This document shows positions 42,358-50,007 of a stretch of DNA of 64,000 nucleotides, one piece after another. Within the stretch, counting starts at the first letter, position 1. Each line of letters begins with the position of its first letter. The translations under genes were made by a program, and so were the position numbers. This stretch comes from Chryseosolibacter histidinae. GTDB taxonomy: Bacteria; Bacteroidota; Bacteroidia; Cytophagales; Cyclobacteriaceae. The stretch spans positions 1 through 64,000 of the forward strand of contig NZ_JAHESF010000006.1 in the NCBI RefSeq assembly GCF_018598225.1, written 5' to 3'. The notes below the pieces were generated by a model. The model was not told where the DNA came from. It saw nothing but the letters and a program-made list of their open reading frames with translations, and ran no database searches.

Positions 42358-43224
42358 ATGAAAAAATCTTTGCTGATTGTTGTGTTGGCCGTCATGTGCC
42401 TGGTTGCTGAAGCACAAGTGCAGACACCTTCCGCCAGTCCTGCTGGCTCAGTATCTAGCACGATAGGATTGACCGATGTGAAAATCGACTATTTCAGGCC
42501 GCGTTTGAAAGGAAGAAAGATCTTCGGTGCCAAGGATGTTATGTATCCGCACGGAACGATCTGGAGAACCGGCGCAAACAGCGGTACCAAGATCAGCTTC
42601 TCTGACGATGTAAAAGTTGAAGGCATCGCTGTGCCCAAAGGCGAATACCTGATCTTCACCTGGCCTGGTGCTACGGAGTGGACAGTATCCCTCTATAAAG
42701 ACCTTAAGCTGGGTGGCAATACCAATGCCTATGACAAAACCCAGGAAGCTGCTAACTTCAAGGTAAAGTCTGAAAAGCTCGCCAAGAAAGTTGAGACCTT
42801 CACCATCAGCATCGACGATATCGCTGCCGACAACAAGAGCGGTGTGGTAAGGCTGATGTGGGAAAACACGGCTGTACCCTTTACGATTTCTGCCGAGTAC
42901 GATGCCAAAGTAATGGCGTCTATCGAAGCCAATACAAAAGCAGACGCCGGTACAAAAGTTAACCCTAATAATTATTTCCAGGCTGCTGTTTATTATCTTG
43001 AGAACGGCAAAGACCTGAAGAAAGCATTGGAGTGGGTGAACCTGGCACTGGAAAGCAACCCTACTGCCTTCTGGATGCTGCACCAAAAAGCCAAGATCCA
43101 GAAAGCACTGGGCGATAAGAAAGGTGCAAGCGAGACGGCCACAGCATCATTGAATGCCGCCAAAGAAGCTAAGAACAAGGACTACCAAACCATGAACGAA
43201 GACCTTATTAAATCGCTCAAATAA
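42358..43224 (+). CDS. DUF2911 protein with TPR-like tail
   Basis: A 288-residue exported protein; signal peptide MKKSLLIVVLAVMCLVAEAQ. Residues 25-175 carry the DUF2911 domain, recognised by VKIDYFRPRLKGRKIFG and PHGTIWRTGANSGTKISF and FTWPGATEWTVSLYKD. Residues 190-288 are helical with two TPR-like units (YLENGKDLKKALEWVNLALESNPTAFWMLHQKA). DUF2911 proteins are common in Bacteroidota and have no known activity. The gene has its own promoter element and a strong terminator. Confidence 0.92.
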   Translation: MKKSLLIVVLAVMCLVAEAQVQTPSASPAGSVSSTIGLTDVKIDYFRPRLKGRKIFGAKDVMYPHGTIWRTGANSGTKISFSDDVKVEGIAVPKGEYLIFTWPGATEWTVSLYKDLKLGGNTNAYDKTQEAANFKVKSEKLAKKVETFTISIDDIAADNKSGVVRLMWENTAVPFTISAEYDAKVMASIEANTKADAGTKVNPNNYFQAAVYYLENGKDLKKALEWVNLALESNPTAFWMLHQKAKIQKALGDKKGASETATASLNAAKEAKNKDYQTMNEDLIKSLK

Positions 43225-43246
43225 TAACACTTCCTTAACCTAAACT

Positions 43247-43279
43247 AAAAGCCATCCTGAGCAATCAGGGTGGTTTTTT
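43247..43279 (+). terminator. Terminator of the DUF2911 gene
   Basis: AAAAGCCATCCTGA and TCAGGGTGGTTTTTT pair (one G-T) and end in a T-run, 22 bp after the stop codon. Confidence 0.9.
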
Positions 43280-43536
43280 AATTTTTACAGCTGCTTACAT
43301 TTTTCCACACTCCACCCGCTCCCCCGGAAGGAGTGCCGGTAATGCCTTTCGCGGTTACGCCCGCTTCCCTCCTGAATTGGCCTTTTTTTGTATTCATCTT
43401 CCGGTTTTGCAGGCTCGTCGCTGTAAAAAACCATTTATCGCCGAAAGCAGGCATGAATTTTTTACGCTCCACAATTGAAAACGGCTATATCTTTTTCTAA
43501 CCCACTTTTGATAACCCAAAACCTGAATCCGCATTT

Positions 43537-44877
43537 ATGAATCAAATGATGAATCTGAAACAAAGGCTCATGTCGCTCGACAAAGACATCAGGGTGGCCG
43601 TGATCGGCATTGGCTCGATGGGAAAAGGCCTTGTTTACCAGATCCACGCAACGCCGGGCATGAGTCCCGTGGCCATTGCCGATATTCACATCAAACGTGC
43701 CATTGACTGCGCCCGGTGGCTGCAACTTGAATATGATATTGTAGATACGGTTGCTGACCTGAACTACGCCATCCAGCGCGGCAGGCTTGCCATCACTGAC
43801 AACGGAGAGCTGCTGGCTTCCAGTAACCTGGTGCATGTAATGATCGAATCTTCAAACGCTGTGCTGCAGGGAGCTGTACACGCCATGAGGGCCATCAGCA
43901 ACCATCAGCATGTGGTGATGATGAACTTCGAAGCAGACCTGATGTATGGTCCGCTCCTGCTTCGTGCTGCCCAGGACGAAGGTGTGGTGTATACCTGTGC
44001 CGATGGCGATAAACCGACCGCGATAAAAAAACTGGTTGACGAGATCAAGCTTTGCGGCTTCGACCTTGTGATGGCTGGCAACATCAAGAATTTCCAGGAC
44101 CGCTACTCCACTCCCGACAAGATCGCTTTTGAAGCCGACATGCGCGGCCTCGACCATAGCATGTGCTCTTACTTTGCCGATGGAACAAAGCTGTGCGTGG
44201 AAATGGCGGTGCTGGCCAATGCCATCAATGGAAGAACTGCCGTACCCGGTATGATCGGTCAGCGCGGCTGCAGCATTCACGATGTGTTCAAGCAGTATGA
44301 CTTCGATAAGCTCTGGGATGGAAAACGTCCGCTTGTAGATTACATGCTGGGTGTCGAGCCCAAAGGTGGTGTCTTTGTCATCGGGCATACCAACGACAAG
44401 TTTCAGCAGGCCACGCTGGGTTGGTTCCCGCCCGACATCGGCCCCGGTCCCTACTACCTCTTCTATCGCCCCTATTACCTCGGTCATATCGAAGCCATGC
44501 AATGTGTGGCCGAAGCCTATCTCGAAAACACGGCCCGCCTTCAGCCCGCCCATGGCATGAAGACCAATGTGTTTGCTTACGCGAAACACGATCTGAAAAA
44601 AGGTGATGTGCTGGATGGCAAAGGTGGCAGCCACTGCTACGGCCTGATCGAGAACATGGAAGATAACATGAGCAGCCCTGGCTTACCGGTGCTGATCTCC
44701 AACAACCTGAAGCTGAAACGCGACATCGCCAAAGATGAACGCATTCGCCTGGAGGATGTTGAATATGACCCGAACGAGAAATCGTTCAGCCTCTACTTTG
44801 AAGCCTGCGGGATCTATGCGCCCGAAAATATAAAAAGACAGGAACCCGCTATCGATGTGACCTATCAGTTCGTGTAG
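43537..44877 (+). CDS. NAD(P)-dependent dehydrogenase with SAF domain, COG4091-like
   Basis: A 446-residue oxidoreductase related to homoserine dehydrogenase (COG4091 type, by recall). The Rossmann motif GIGSMGKG (24-31) follows a basic start. Residues 80-340 include the catalytic-like core (NFEADLMYGPLLLRAAQDEGVVYTCADGDKP) and a long substrate part (LGWFPPDIGPGPYYLFYRPYYLGHIEAM). Residues 355-440 form a SAF-type beta-clip domain (VFAYAKHDLKKGDVLDGKGG). Members handle branched or unusual sugar acids in several bacteria; no other pathway gene is adjacent, so the substrate is open. Downstream, a repeat and terminator fill the convergent gap. Confidence 0.85.
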   Translation: MNQMMNLKQRLMSLDKDIRVAVIGIGSMGKGLVYQIHATPGMSPVAIADIHIKRAIDCARWLQLEYDIVDTVADLNYAIQRGRLAITDNGELLASSNLVHVMIESSNAVLQGAVHAMRAISNHQHVVMMNFEADLMYGPLLLRAAQDEGVVYTCADGDKPTAIKKLVDEIKLCGFDLVMAGNIKNFQDRYSTPDKIAFEADMRGLDHSMCSYFADGTKLCVEMAVLANAINGRTAVPGMIGQRGCSIHDVFKQYDFDKLWDGKRPLVDYMLGVEPKGGVFVIGHTNDKFQQATLGWFPPDIGPGPYYLFYRPYYLGHIEAMQCVAEAYLENTARLQPAHGMKTNVFAYAKHDLKKGDVLDGKGGSHCYGLIENMEDNMSSPGLPVLISNNLKLKRDIAKDERIRLEDVEYDPNEKSFSLYFEACGIYAPENIKRQEPAIDVTYQFV

Positions 44878-44887
44878 TTGGGTAGAC

Positions 44888-45122
44888 GTGAGATATGAGA
44901 TTGGAGATATGAGATAATAACACTTCCTTTCCCCGAGTCGAGTCCTGGCACAATTCACTTCATGTGGGTTGTGCCTTTTTCTTTGGTTGCCAGTTACCGG
45001 TTTCCGGGTGGCCGGTTAAGAATCGCTACGCCACACTTTTTGGTGCGCCTCAAGTGATGAAGAAAACAATAAGTATTTATGCACTGTACGAAACCGGTAA
45101 CTGGCAACCGGTAACCGGTAAC
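44888..45122. repeat. Composite repeat: GAGATAT run, terminator, then TTGCCAG/AACCGGT inverted repeat
   Basis: 44888-44916 is four 7-base units (TGAGATA, TGAGATT, GGAGATA, TGAGATA) with no partner arm. After a terminator hairpin, 44985-45020 and 45091-45122 form an inverted pair of units (TTGCCAG, TTACCGG, TTTCCGG against AAACCGG, TAACTGG, CAACCGG, TAACCGG). The right arm ends at the stop codon of the convergent zinc peptidase gene. Confidence 0.88.
44947..44980 (+). terminator. Terminator of the SAF-domain dehydrogenase gene
   Basis: GGCACAA (44947-44953) and TTGTGCC (44969-44975) pair and are followed by TTTTTC, 70 bp after the stop codon. Confidence 0.8.
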
Positions 45123-45946
45123 TATTGCAGTTCTGCAAAAGTATCCCCCTGCTTCACATCGCCTGTTTCAAATCCTTTTTTGAACCAGTGCATGCGTTGT
45201 TCGGAGGTTCCGTGAGTGAAGGCATCGGGAACTACGTATCCCTGCGATTGCATTTGCAGGCGGTCGTCGCCGATCGCGTTGGCGGCCGTGAGCGCTTCTT
45301 CGATATCTCCTGGTTCCAGGATGTTGTTCATTTGCTGCGCGTGATGCGCCCAGACGCCGGCATAAAAATCGGCCTGAAGCTCGAGCGCTACGGAGAGCCT
45401 GTTGGCTGCTTCTTCGCTCATGCGTTGCCTGGCTTCCTGTACTTTGCCGGAAGTGCCCAGCAGGTTCTGAACGTGATGGCCTACTTCATGGGCTACCACA
45501 TAAGCCATGGCAAAATCACCTGATGCACCGAAGCGACTGCCCAGCTCGTCATAGAAGCTGAGGTCGATATATACCGATTTATCGAGCGGGCAATAGAAAG
45601 GGCCTGTTGCTGCGTTTGCAAAACCACACCCGGACTGGTCGCTGCCGGAGAACAGCACCAGCGTCGGTTCCTGATAAGGGCCTCCGAACTTTTCGGAGAA
45701 GAGCTTGTTCCAGACGTCTTCCGTATCCTTTAAAACAACAGAAACAAATTTTGCCTGCTCGTCTTCGGCTGCAGAGGTTTGCCTCGGAGCATTCTCAACA
45801 TTGAGTGTCTCGAGCGGATTGTTGCCAAACAACAAGCTGAGGATGATCACGATGATACCTCCCACGCCACCGCCCAATGCGATCTTGCCTCCCATTCCCC
45901 TGCGGTCCTGAACGTTGCCGCTACCCTGCCTTCCGATCCAGCGCAT
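45122..45946 (-). CDS. Putative neutral zinc metallopeptidase (YpfJ family)
   Basis: A 274-residue membrane-anchored peptidase of the Zn_peptidase family (PF04228 type). One membrane helix at about 26-42 (GVGGIIVIILSLLF) places the catalytic part outside the cytosol. Zinc site HEVGHH: His153, Glu154 and His157 in AMAYVVAHEVGHHVQNLLG; a downstream Glu in ELQADFYAGVWAHHAQ is the likely third ligand. The N-terminal RWIGRQGSGNVQDRRG is the family opening. Substrate and role are unknown. The gene's stop is the edge of a repeat. Confidence 0.92.
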   Translation of the reverse strand: MRWIGRQGSGNVQDRRGMGGKIALGGGVGGIIVIILSLLFGNNPLETLNVENAPRQTSAAEDEQAKFVSVVLKDTEDVWNKLFSEKFGGPYQEPTLVLFSGSDQSGCGFANAATGPFYCPLDKSVYIDLSFYDELGSRFGASGDFAMAYVVAHEVGHHVQNLLGTSGKVQEARQRMSEEAANRLSVALELQADFYAGVWAHHAQQMNNILEPGDIEEALTAANAIGDDRLQMQSQGYVVPDAFTHGTSEQRMHWFKKGFETGDVKQGDTFAELQ

Positions 45947-45983
45947 AAAATCAGTTTAGGGCAAGAAGTCAAAATGTTGTGCC

Positions 45984-46064
45984 AACCTCACCCTAAGTCC
46001 CTTTCCTTATAGGAGAGGGACTTTATTCCTTCTCCTCCCAGGAGAAGGGCTAGGGATGAGGTGG
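45984..46064. repeat. CTCACCCT/AGGGATGAG-type nested inverted repeat
   Basis: Outer arms CCTCACCCTAAGTCCC and GGGCTAGGGATGAGG pair; inside are two further small hairpins of CTTTCCT/AGGAGAGGG and CTTCTCC/GGAGAAGG type. It is a form known from many bacterial genomes, not heptamer-phased. It overlaps the 3' end of the SDR gene: the last codons and stop of that gene lie inside. Confidence 0.85.
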
Positions 46065-46769
46065 CAAGCTCGGACGAACTTCGATTTTGCTCGGCAACGT
46101 TCTGGGATTCATCTTCAGCAGGTCTACCACTATCTGACCAAGATCTTCCGGCTGGATCTTCCAGGCGTCTTCGGGCGATGGCTGGTTGTTGTTGAAATGT
46201 GTGGCAACCGAACCAGGCATAATGGTGGTGACTTTGATACCGTGATTTCTCAGGTCGAGCATGATCGCTTGTGTGAAGCCCACCAGCCCGAACTTGCTGG
46301 CGTTGTAGGCAGAGCCTCCTGCAAAGAAATTCGTTCCCGCCAGGCTCGCCATGGTAATGATATAACCTTTTGACTTTTTCAGCGCCGGCAGGCATGCCTT
46401 CACACTATGAAAAACGCCGGTAAGGTTTGTGTCGATGGTCTCGTTCCAGTCGGCGGTGGTCAGCGTTTCAATGGAGCCGAAGTATCCCAGGCCGGCGTTG
46501 GCGATGAGCACATCCACACTACCCCATTTGCTTACTACGAGGTCTGCCGCTTTTTGCTGCGCTTCGCCGTTGCGTACATCAGCTGCTATGCCGAGCGCTT
46601 CTCCTTTTCCGGTTTTGCTCAGCAGCGCCACGGCCTGGTCTGCTGCCTGTTGTGACCGGCTGGTGATGGCCACCCGCATACCCTGTTGCATCAGCGCTTC
46701 TGCAACGCCAAAGCCTATGCCCTTGCTCCCACCGGTGATCAGGGCAACTTTATTTTTCAGTTCCTGCAT
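46050..46769 (-). CDS. Short-chain dehydrogenase/reductase
   Basis: A 239-residue classical SDR that oxidises or reduces an alcohol/ketone with NAD(P). Cofactor motif GGSKGIGFG (13-21), NAGLG at 91-95, catalytic Ser142, Tyr155 and Lys159 in the YxxxK motif (SAYNASKFG). Arg39 in TSRSQQ suggests NADP preference. The last residues PPHP and the stop codon are encoded by the flanking repeat at 45984-46064, so the natural C-terminus may have been altered. Substrate cannot be assigned. Confidence 0.9.
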   Translation of the reverse strand: MQELKNKVALITGGSKGIGFGVAEALMQQGMRVAITSRSQQAADQAVALLSKTGKGEALGIAADVRNGEAQQKAADLVVSKWGSVDVLIANAGLGYFGSIETLTTADWNETIDTNLTGVFHSVKACLPALKKSKGYIITMASLAGTNFFAGGSAYNASKFGLVGFTQAIMLDLRNHGIKVTTIMPGSVATHFNNNQPSPEDAWKIQPEDLGQIVVDLLKMNPRTLPSKIEVRPSLPPHP

Positions 46770-46836
46770 AAGTCAAAATGATTTAATTCAACGAATATAT
46801 CTCATTCTCTTCAAAAGCGGCGGGTGATCGAACGGT

Positions 46837-46876
46837 AAAAAAACAAACCCGGCCCTGCATTCACAGGGCCGGGTTT
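46837..46876 (-). terminator. Strong terminator of the 46899-47639 gene
   Basis: AAACCCGGCCCTG and CAGGGCCGGGTTT (46845-46857, 46863-46875) pair over 13 bp, with a T-run on the minus strand, 23 bp after the stop codon. Confidence 0.95.
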
Positions 46877-46898
46877 ATAAAATGATCTTCCAGATCGC

Positions 46899-47639
46899 TT
46901 ACAGGTTCTTGGCAGACTTTTTCACGATCTTTCCAAGCTTGCCCTTCAGCTCTTCGAACAGAACTTCAGTAGCGTCTTCGCACAAAGGCTGGATCTTCTT
47001 CGGGTCCATTACAGGTATCCCGGCCACGGCAGCCACTTTGCCTTTTGATTTTCCGTATTCCCTGATCCTGAATACCTTGTCACACTTCTTGTCGTACATG
47101 AACATGTTCAGGTAAGCGGTGATACCGGCGCCCAGGCCCATGAGACGTGATTCGAACTCATAGTCCATGGTAACGAACAACGTACCGTCTGCTGTAGGGA
47201 ACATCTTCAGGAAGTTACACTGATCGCGGTTCTCTTCTTTCACAAAACCCGGGTTGTCACCGTAGGCGTAGATAAGATCTTTAGCGGTTACATACTGGAT
47301 GCCCGCCATCTTGTTGAATCCTTTTGTGGTGTCCACGAGGAATTTCGAATGGTAGTTCTTGTATTCTTCGTTGCTGATGATCTCGTTGTTGTCCATCAGC
47401 TGGAAAGGAAAATCCTTCGCAAAGTCATTCACAAAACGCTCATACGATTTGTCAACAAGGGGCTTCAGGTTGAAGCTTGGATCATTGATGAGTGACTCTG
47501 CTGCTGTTCCGAGACCGGTACCGCCGATCTTCTTATCGCTGTAGAATGTTACCAGCGCGATCTTCTTCTGAGCGAAAACAGTACACGAGAGAAGCATGAG
47601 CATGGCGCACGCTGCAACTTTAACGTTGAGTTTTTTCAT
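46899..47639 (-). CDS. Exported hypothetical protein
   Basis: A 246-residue exported protein from ATG 47639, the residue that begins the signal peptide MKKLNVKVAACAMLMLLSCTVFAQ; longer forms extend into non-coding sequence. The mature part opens KKIALVTFYSDKKIGGTGLG, continues with a helical region around FVNDFAKDFPFQLMDNNEIISNEEYKNY, and ends basic (FEELKGKLGKIVKKSAKNL). No known domain is recognised; the strand-helix alternation is compatible with a periplasmic alpha/beta fold. A strong dedicated terminator suggests a well expressed single gene. Function unknown. Confidence 0.75.
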   Translation of the reverse strand: MKKLNVKVAACAMLMLLSCTVFAQKKIALVTFYSDKKIGGTGLGTAAESLINDPSFNLKPLVDKSYERFVNDFAKDFPFQLMDNNEIISNEEYKNYHSKFLVDTTKGFNKMAGIQYVTAKDLIYAYGDNPGFVKEENRDQCNFLKMFPTADGTLFVTMDYEFESRLMGLGAGITAYLNMFMYDKKCDKVFRIREYGKSKGKVAAVAGIPVMDPKKIQPLCEDATEVLFEELKGKLGKIVKKSAKNL

Positions 47640-47807
47640 TAGTTTAATTGGTGTTAGTAAGGTTTGTGCGTCAAAGAAACTAAAAAACAACGAGCCCCAA
47701 CGGAACAGCTGATGTTTTGGCACAAATTGATGACCCGGTAACGTACAGTTAACCCGAATAAGGCCTTTGTAGTTAAAAAGGAGTAAGAAACGAGTTGTAA
47801 GAGAATG

Positions 47808-47879
47808 TACGATTTACGATCTGCAATTTACGATGAGGTGCACAAAGCTGAGATCGTAAATCTGAAATCGTAGATCGCT
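47808..47879. repeat. Heptamer-built inverted repeat, TACGATT class
   Basis: Left arm 47808-47835 is TACGATT, TACGATC, TGCAATT, TACGATG; right arm 47852-47879 is the degenerate complement (GATCGTAAATCTGAAATCG). It lies between two minus-strand genes and ends exactly at the stop codon of the gene at 47878. Confidence 0.85.
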
Positions 47880-48309
47880 ACTGGTTCTTAACGGCCTGTC
47901 TTGCCACCAGTTTCCATTTACCTTTGTCCTTCTGCCATACGAGCAGAACACTGAGGTTAGGATTGCCAGGTTTGCCATTGTCGGAGGTCTCTGCCACGAG
48001 CCGGTGTCTGACGATGGCGACATTATTGTTGATCTTGATGGTTTGGTCGCTGAGGGTGATGGTCTTGAAATCGGATTCTCCGCTGAGCAACCTTCCGATG
48101 AAGCCCGCCTTGTCTTCTACCATCCCGCTGGAGTGCCCATAGCTGAGCGCATCGCTGGTAAGGTCTTTCAGGGAGCTTTCAGACGCGTCGATCATGGCCT
48201 TACGCAGGCTTTCAACGGCTGCGGCAACTTCTTTTTCATCCTGCGATTGCGCCAGGGAAGTGTGATTCAATACGGAAAGAGACATTATGATGAGGAGTAT
48301 TGTTTTCAT
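47878..48309 (-). CDS. Exported DUF4440/NTF2-like protein
   Basis: A 143-residue exported protein with signal peptide MKTILLIIMSLSVLNHTSLAQ. The mature part (EKEVAAAVESLRKAMIDASESSLKDLTSDALSYGHSSG, then a curved sheet KTITLSDQTIKINNNVAIVRHRLV and LLVWQKDKGKWKLVARQAV) fits the SnoaL/NTF2-like DUF4440 fold, a cone-shaped pocket found in enzymes and binding proteins. No catalytic residues can be assigned. Its stop abuts a heptamer repeat. Confidence 0.82.
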   Translation of the reverse strand: MKTILLIIMSLSVLNHTSLAQSQDEKEVAAAVESLRKAMIDASESSLKDLTSDALSYGHSSGMVEDKAGFIGRLLSGESDFKTITLSDQTIKINNNVAIVRHRLVAETSDNGKPGNPNLSVLLVWQKDKGKWKLVARQAVKNQ

Positions 48310-48386
48310 ATCGCGATTATTTCTCCTAAATATAATTAATCGACGAATACAATCGCGTATTATCTTGCGGTACTTTACTACGCTTC

Positions 48387-49610
48387 ATGAAACCAACAAT
48401 ACACTTCTTTTTATTGCTGACCATCCTGGGGTATGGGTGTCAGGCACAGGAATTCGAGGCACCTTCCATCACAGGTCATATCAAAACGCTGGCGGATGAC
48501 TCGTTCCAGGGACGGGGCACCGGTACCGCGGGCGAAAAGGCAGCCGCGGACTATGTCATGGCAGCCTTCCGTAAGCTCGGCCTGCAACCCAAGGGCGATA
48601 ATGGCACGTATCTTCAGTCCTTTCCCTTCAGGGGCGGCGCGCACGGCGAAGGCGAGGCCGGAACTGCGGCGAACATTGTAGGCTACCTCGATAACAAAGC
48701 ATCGACTACGGTGATCATCGGCGCGCACTATGACCACCTGGGAACGGATGGCCAACAGAGCTCGCTGGATGCAAATCCCCAGAACAAGATCCACAACGGA
48801 GCCGATGACAATGCCTCCGGTGTGGCGGGTGTGATCGAGCTGGCCCGTTATTTCACGTCCAACGGTAAAAAAGAACGTAACAATTTTCTCTTCCTGTGCT
48901 TTTCAGGTGAAGAGCTCGGACTGCTCGGGTCAAAGTATTTTGCAGACCACGCGCCTGTCGATCTGTCTACAATCAATTACATGATCAACATGGATATGAT
49001 CGGCAGGCTCGATCCGCAGACAAAAACCGTAACAGTGCATGGAACCGGAACAAGTCCGGTATGGGAGCCGTTGCTGAAGAAGCTCGAAACCGATAACCTG
49101 AAGATCAAAACCGATTCTTCCGGTACCGGACCTTCAGATCACACTTCGTTCTATCTTAAGAACCTGCCTGTGCTCCATTTCTTCACCGGTGCGCACAGCG
49201 ATTATCACAAGCCCTCCGACGATTGGGAGAAGATCAATGCCGCTGGTGAGGTTGAAGTGCTGAAGCTCATTGCCAACATCGTGAACAGCCTCGACAAAGA
49301 ACCAAAGCTTACTTTTCTCAAAACCAAAAGCAGGATGCAGGCAGGACGTTCTGCGTTCAAGGTTACCCTCGGCATCATGCCAAGTTATACCGGTGACGTA
49401 GAAGGCCTGAAGGTTGATGGTGTTACAGAAGGACGCCCCGGAGACAAAGCGGGAATGAAGACCGGCGATGTGATCATTCAACTGGGCGATCATCCAATCA
49501 AAGATATTCAGCAATACATGGACGCCCTCGGAAAATTTGAAAAAGGGCAAACCGTTCCCGCGAAGGTAAAACGCGATGGGAAGGTTTTGGAGTTGGAGGT
49601 GATATTCTGA
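48387..49610 (+). CDS. M28-family metallopeptidase lipoprotein with PDZ domain
   Basis: A 407-residue zinc aminopeptidase-like enzyme. Lipobox LGYGC near residue 18 predicts a lipoprotein. The M28 zinc sites are visible: His/Asp in IIGAHYDHLGT, the bridging Asp in IHNGADDNASGVAGVIELAR, Glu-Glu in LCFSGEELGLLGSKYF, and a later Asp and His (MINMDMIGRLD, GPSDHTSFYLKNLPVLHFFTG). A PDZ domain occupies 320-407 (GVTEGRPGDKAGMKTGDVIIQLGDHPIKDIQQYMDAL). This M28-PDZ arrangement is known in Bacteroidota. Substrate unknown. Downstream is a heptamer repeat. Confidence 0.93.
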   Translation: MKPTIHFFLLLTILGYGCQAQEFEAPSITGHIKTLADDSFQGRGTGTAGEKAAADYVMAAFRKLGLQPKGDNGTYLQSFPFRGGAHGEGEAGTAANIVGYLDNKASTTVIIGAHYDHLGTDGQQSSLDANPQNKIHNGADDNASGVAGVIELARYFTSNGKKERNNFLFLCFSGEELGLLGSKYFADHAPVDLSTINYMINMDMIGRLDPQTKTVTVHGTGTSPVWEPLLKKLETDNLKIKTDSSGTGPSDHTSFYLKNLPVLHFFTGAHSDYHKPSDDWEKINAAGEVEVLKLIANIVNSLDKEPKLTFLKTKSRMQAGRSAFKVTLGIMPSYTGDVEGLKVDGVTEGRPGDKAGMKTGDVIIQLGDHPIKDIQQYMDALGKFEKGQTVPAKVKRDGKVLELEVIF

Positions 49611-49615
49611 GAAAT

Positions 49616-49788
49616 AATTGACAGTTGACAATGAGGCAGTTGACAACGGTTGGAGAATCATTCGCCTTCGTGCTGTCGATTCGGAAAGTCTGGTAACTCC
49701 GGATCTTCGATCGTAGCCGGCATCTTGATTTAGACTCCAAACATTGTCAACTGCTCCCGATACTATCGGGATAGTCAACTGTCAACTG
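49616..49788. repeat. Heptamer-built inverted repeat, TTGACAG class, interrupted by a TCCCGAT palindrome
   Basis: Left arm 49618-49648 (TTGACAG, TTGACAA, an 8-base unit, TTGACAA) and right arm 49741-49788 with complementary units. The palindrome TCCCGATACTATCGGGA (49755-49771) splits the right arm. It separates convergent genes and supplies the last codons and stop of the gene at 49775. Confidence 0.88.
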
Positions 49789-49996
49789 AATAACGCAGGT
49801 GTGGCCTGAAACTATACACCTCACGGTCGAGCCGGTCCATTACTTTCAGATACAAAACCTCGGCATCGTCGCGCTCGATGGTTATTCCAATACTATTGGT
49901 ATTGATGTTGTCTATGACGATGTCGTTGTAACGTCTCAGCTTTTCCAGAATGTCGTCTTCCTCACCAGGTTCGAAATATATTCTGTAATTTTCCAT
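49775..49996 (-). CDS. 73-residue hypothetical protein
   Basis: A small acidic soluble protein (MENYRIYFEPGEEDDILEKL...) with a mixed helix-strand pattern and no signal peptide. The C-terminal four residues (SVDS) and the stop codon are encoded by the flanking heptamer repeat. It lies 11 bp downstream of the baeRF-like gene, so the two are probably one transcript. No family is recognised; a role linked to its partner is possible. Confidence 0.65.
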   Translation of the reverse strand: MENYRIYFEPGEEDDILEKLRRYNDIVIDNINTNSIGITIERDDAEVLYLKVMDRLDREVYSFRPHLRYSVDS

Positions 49997-50007
49997 ATAG
50001 GTAAAAT

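Noticed and set aside
43278..43472. Possible 64-residue basic protein on the minus strand starting at GTG 43472
   Set aside because: It has no promoter or ribosome binding site, overlaps the DUF2911 terminator, and no family is recognised. It could be real but I cannot support it.
43852..44634. 260-codon minus-strand open frame
   Set aside because: Shadow of the SAF-domain dehydrogenase gene on the plus strand.
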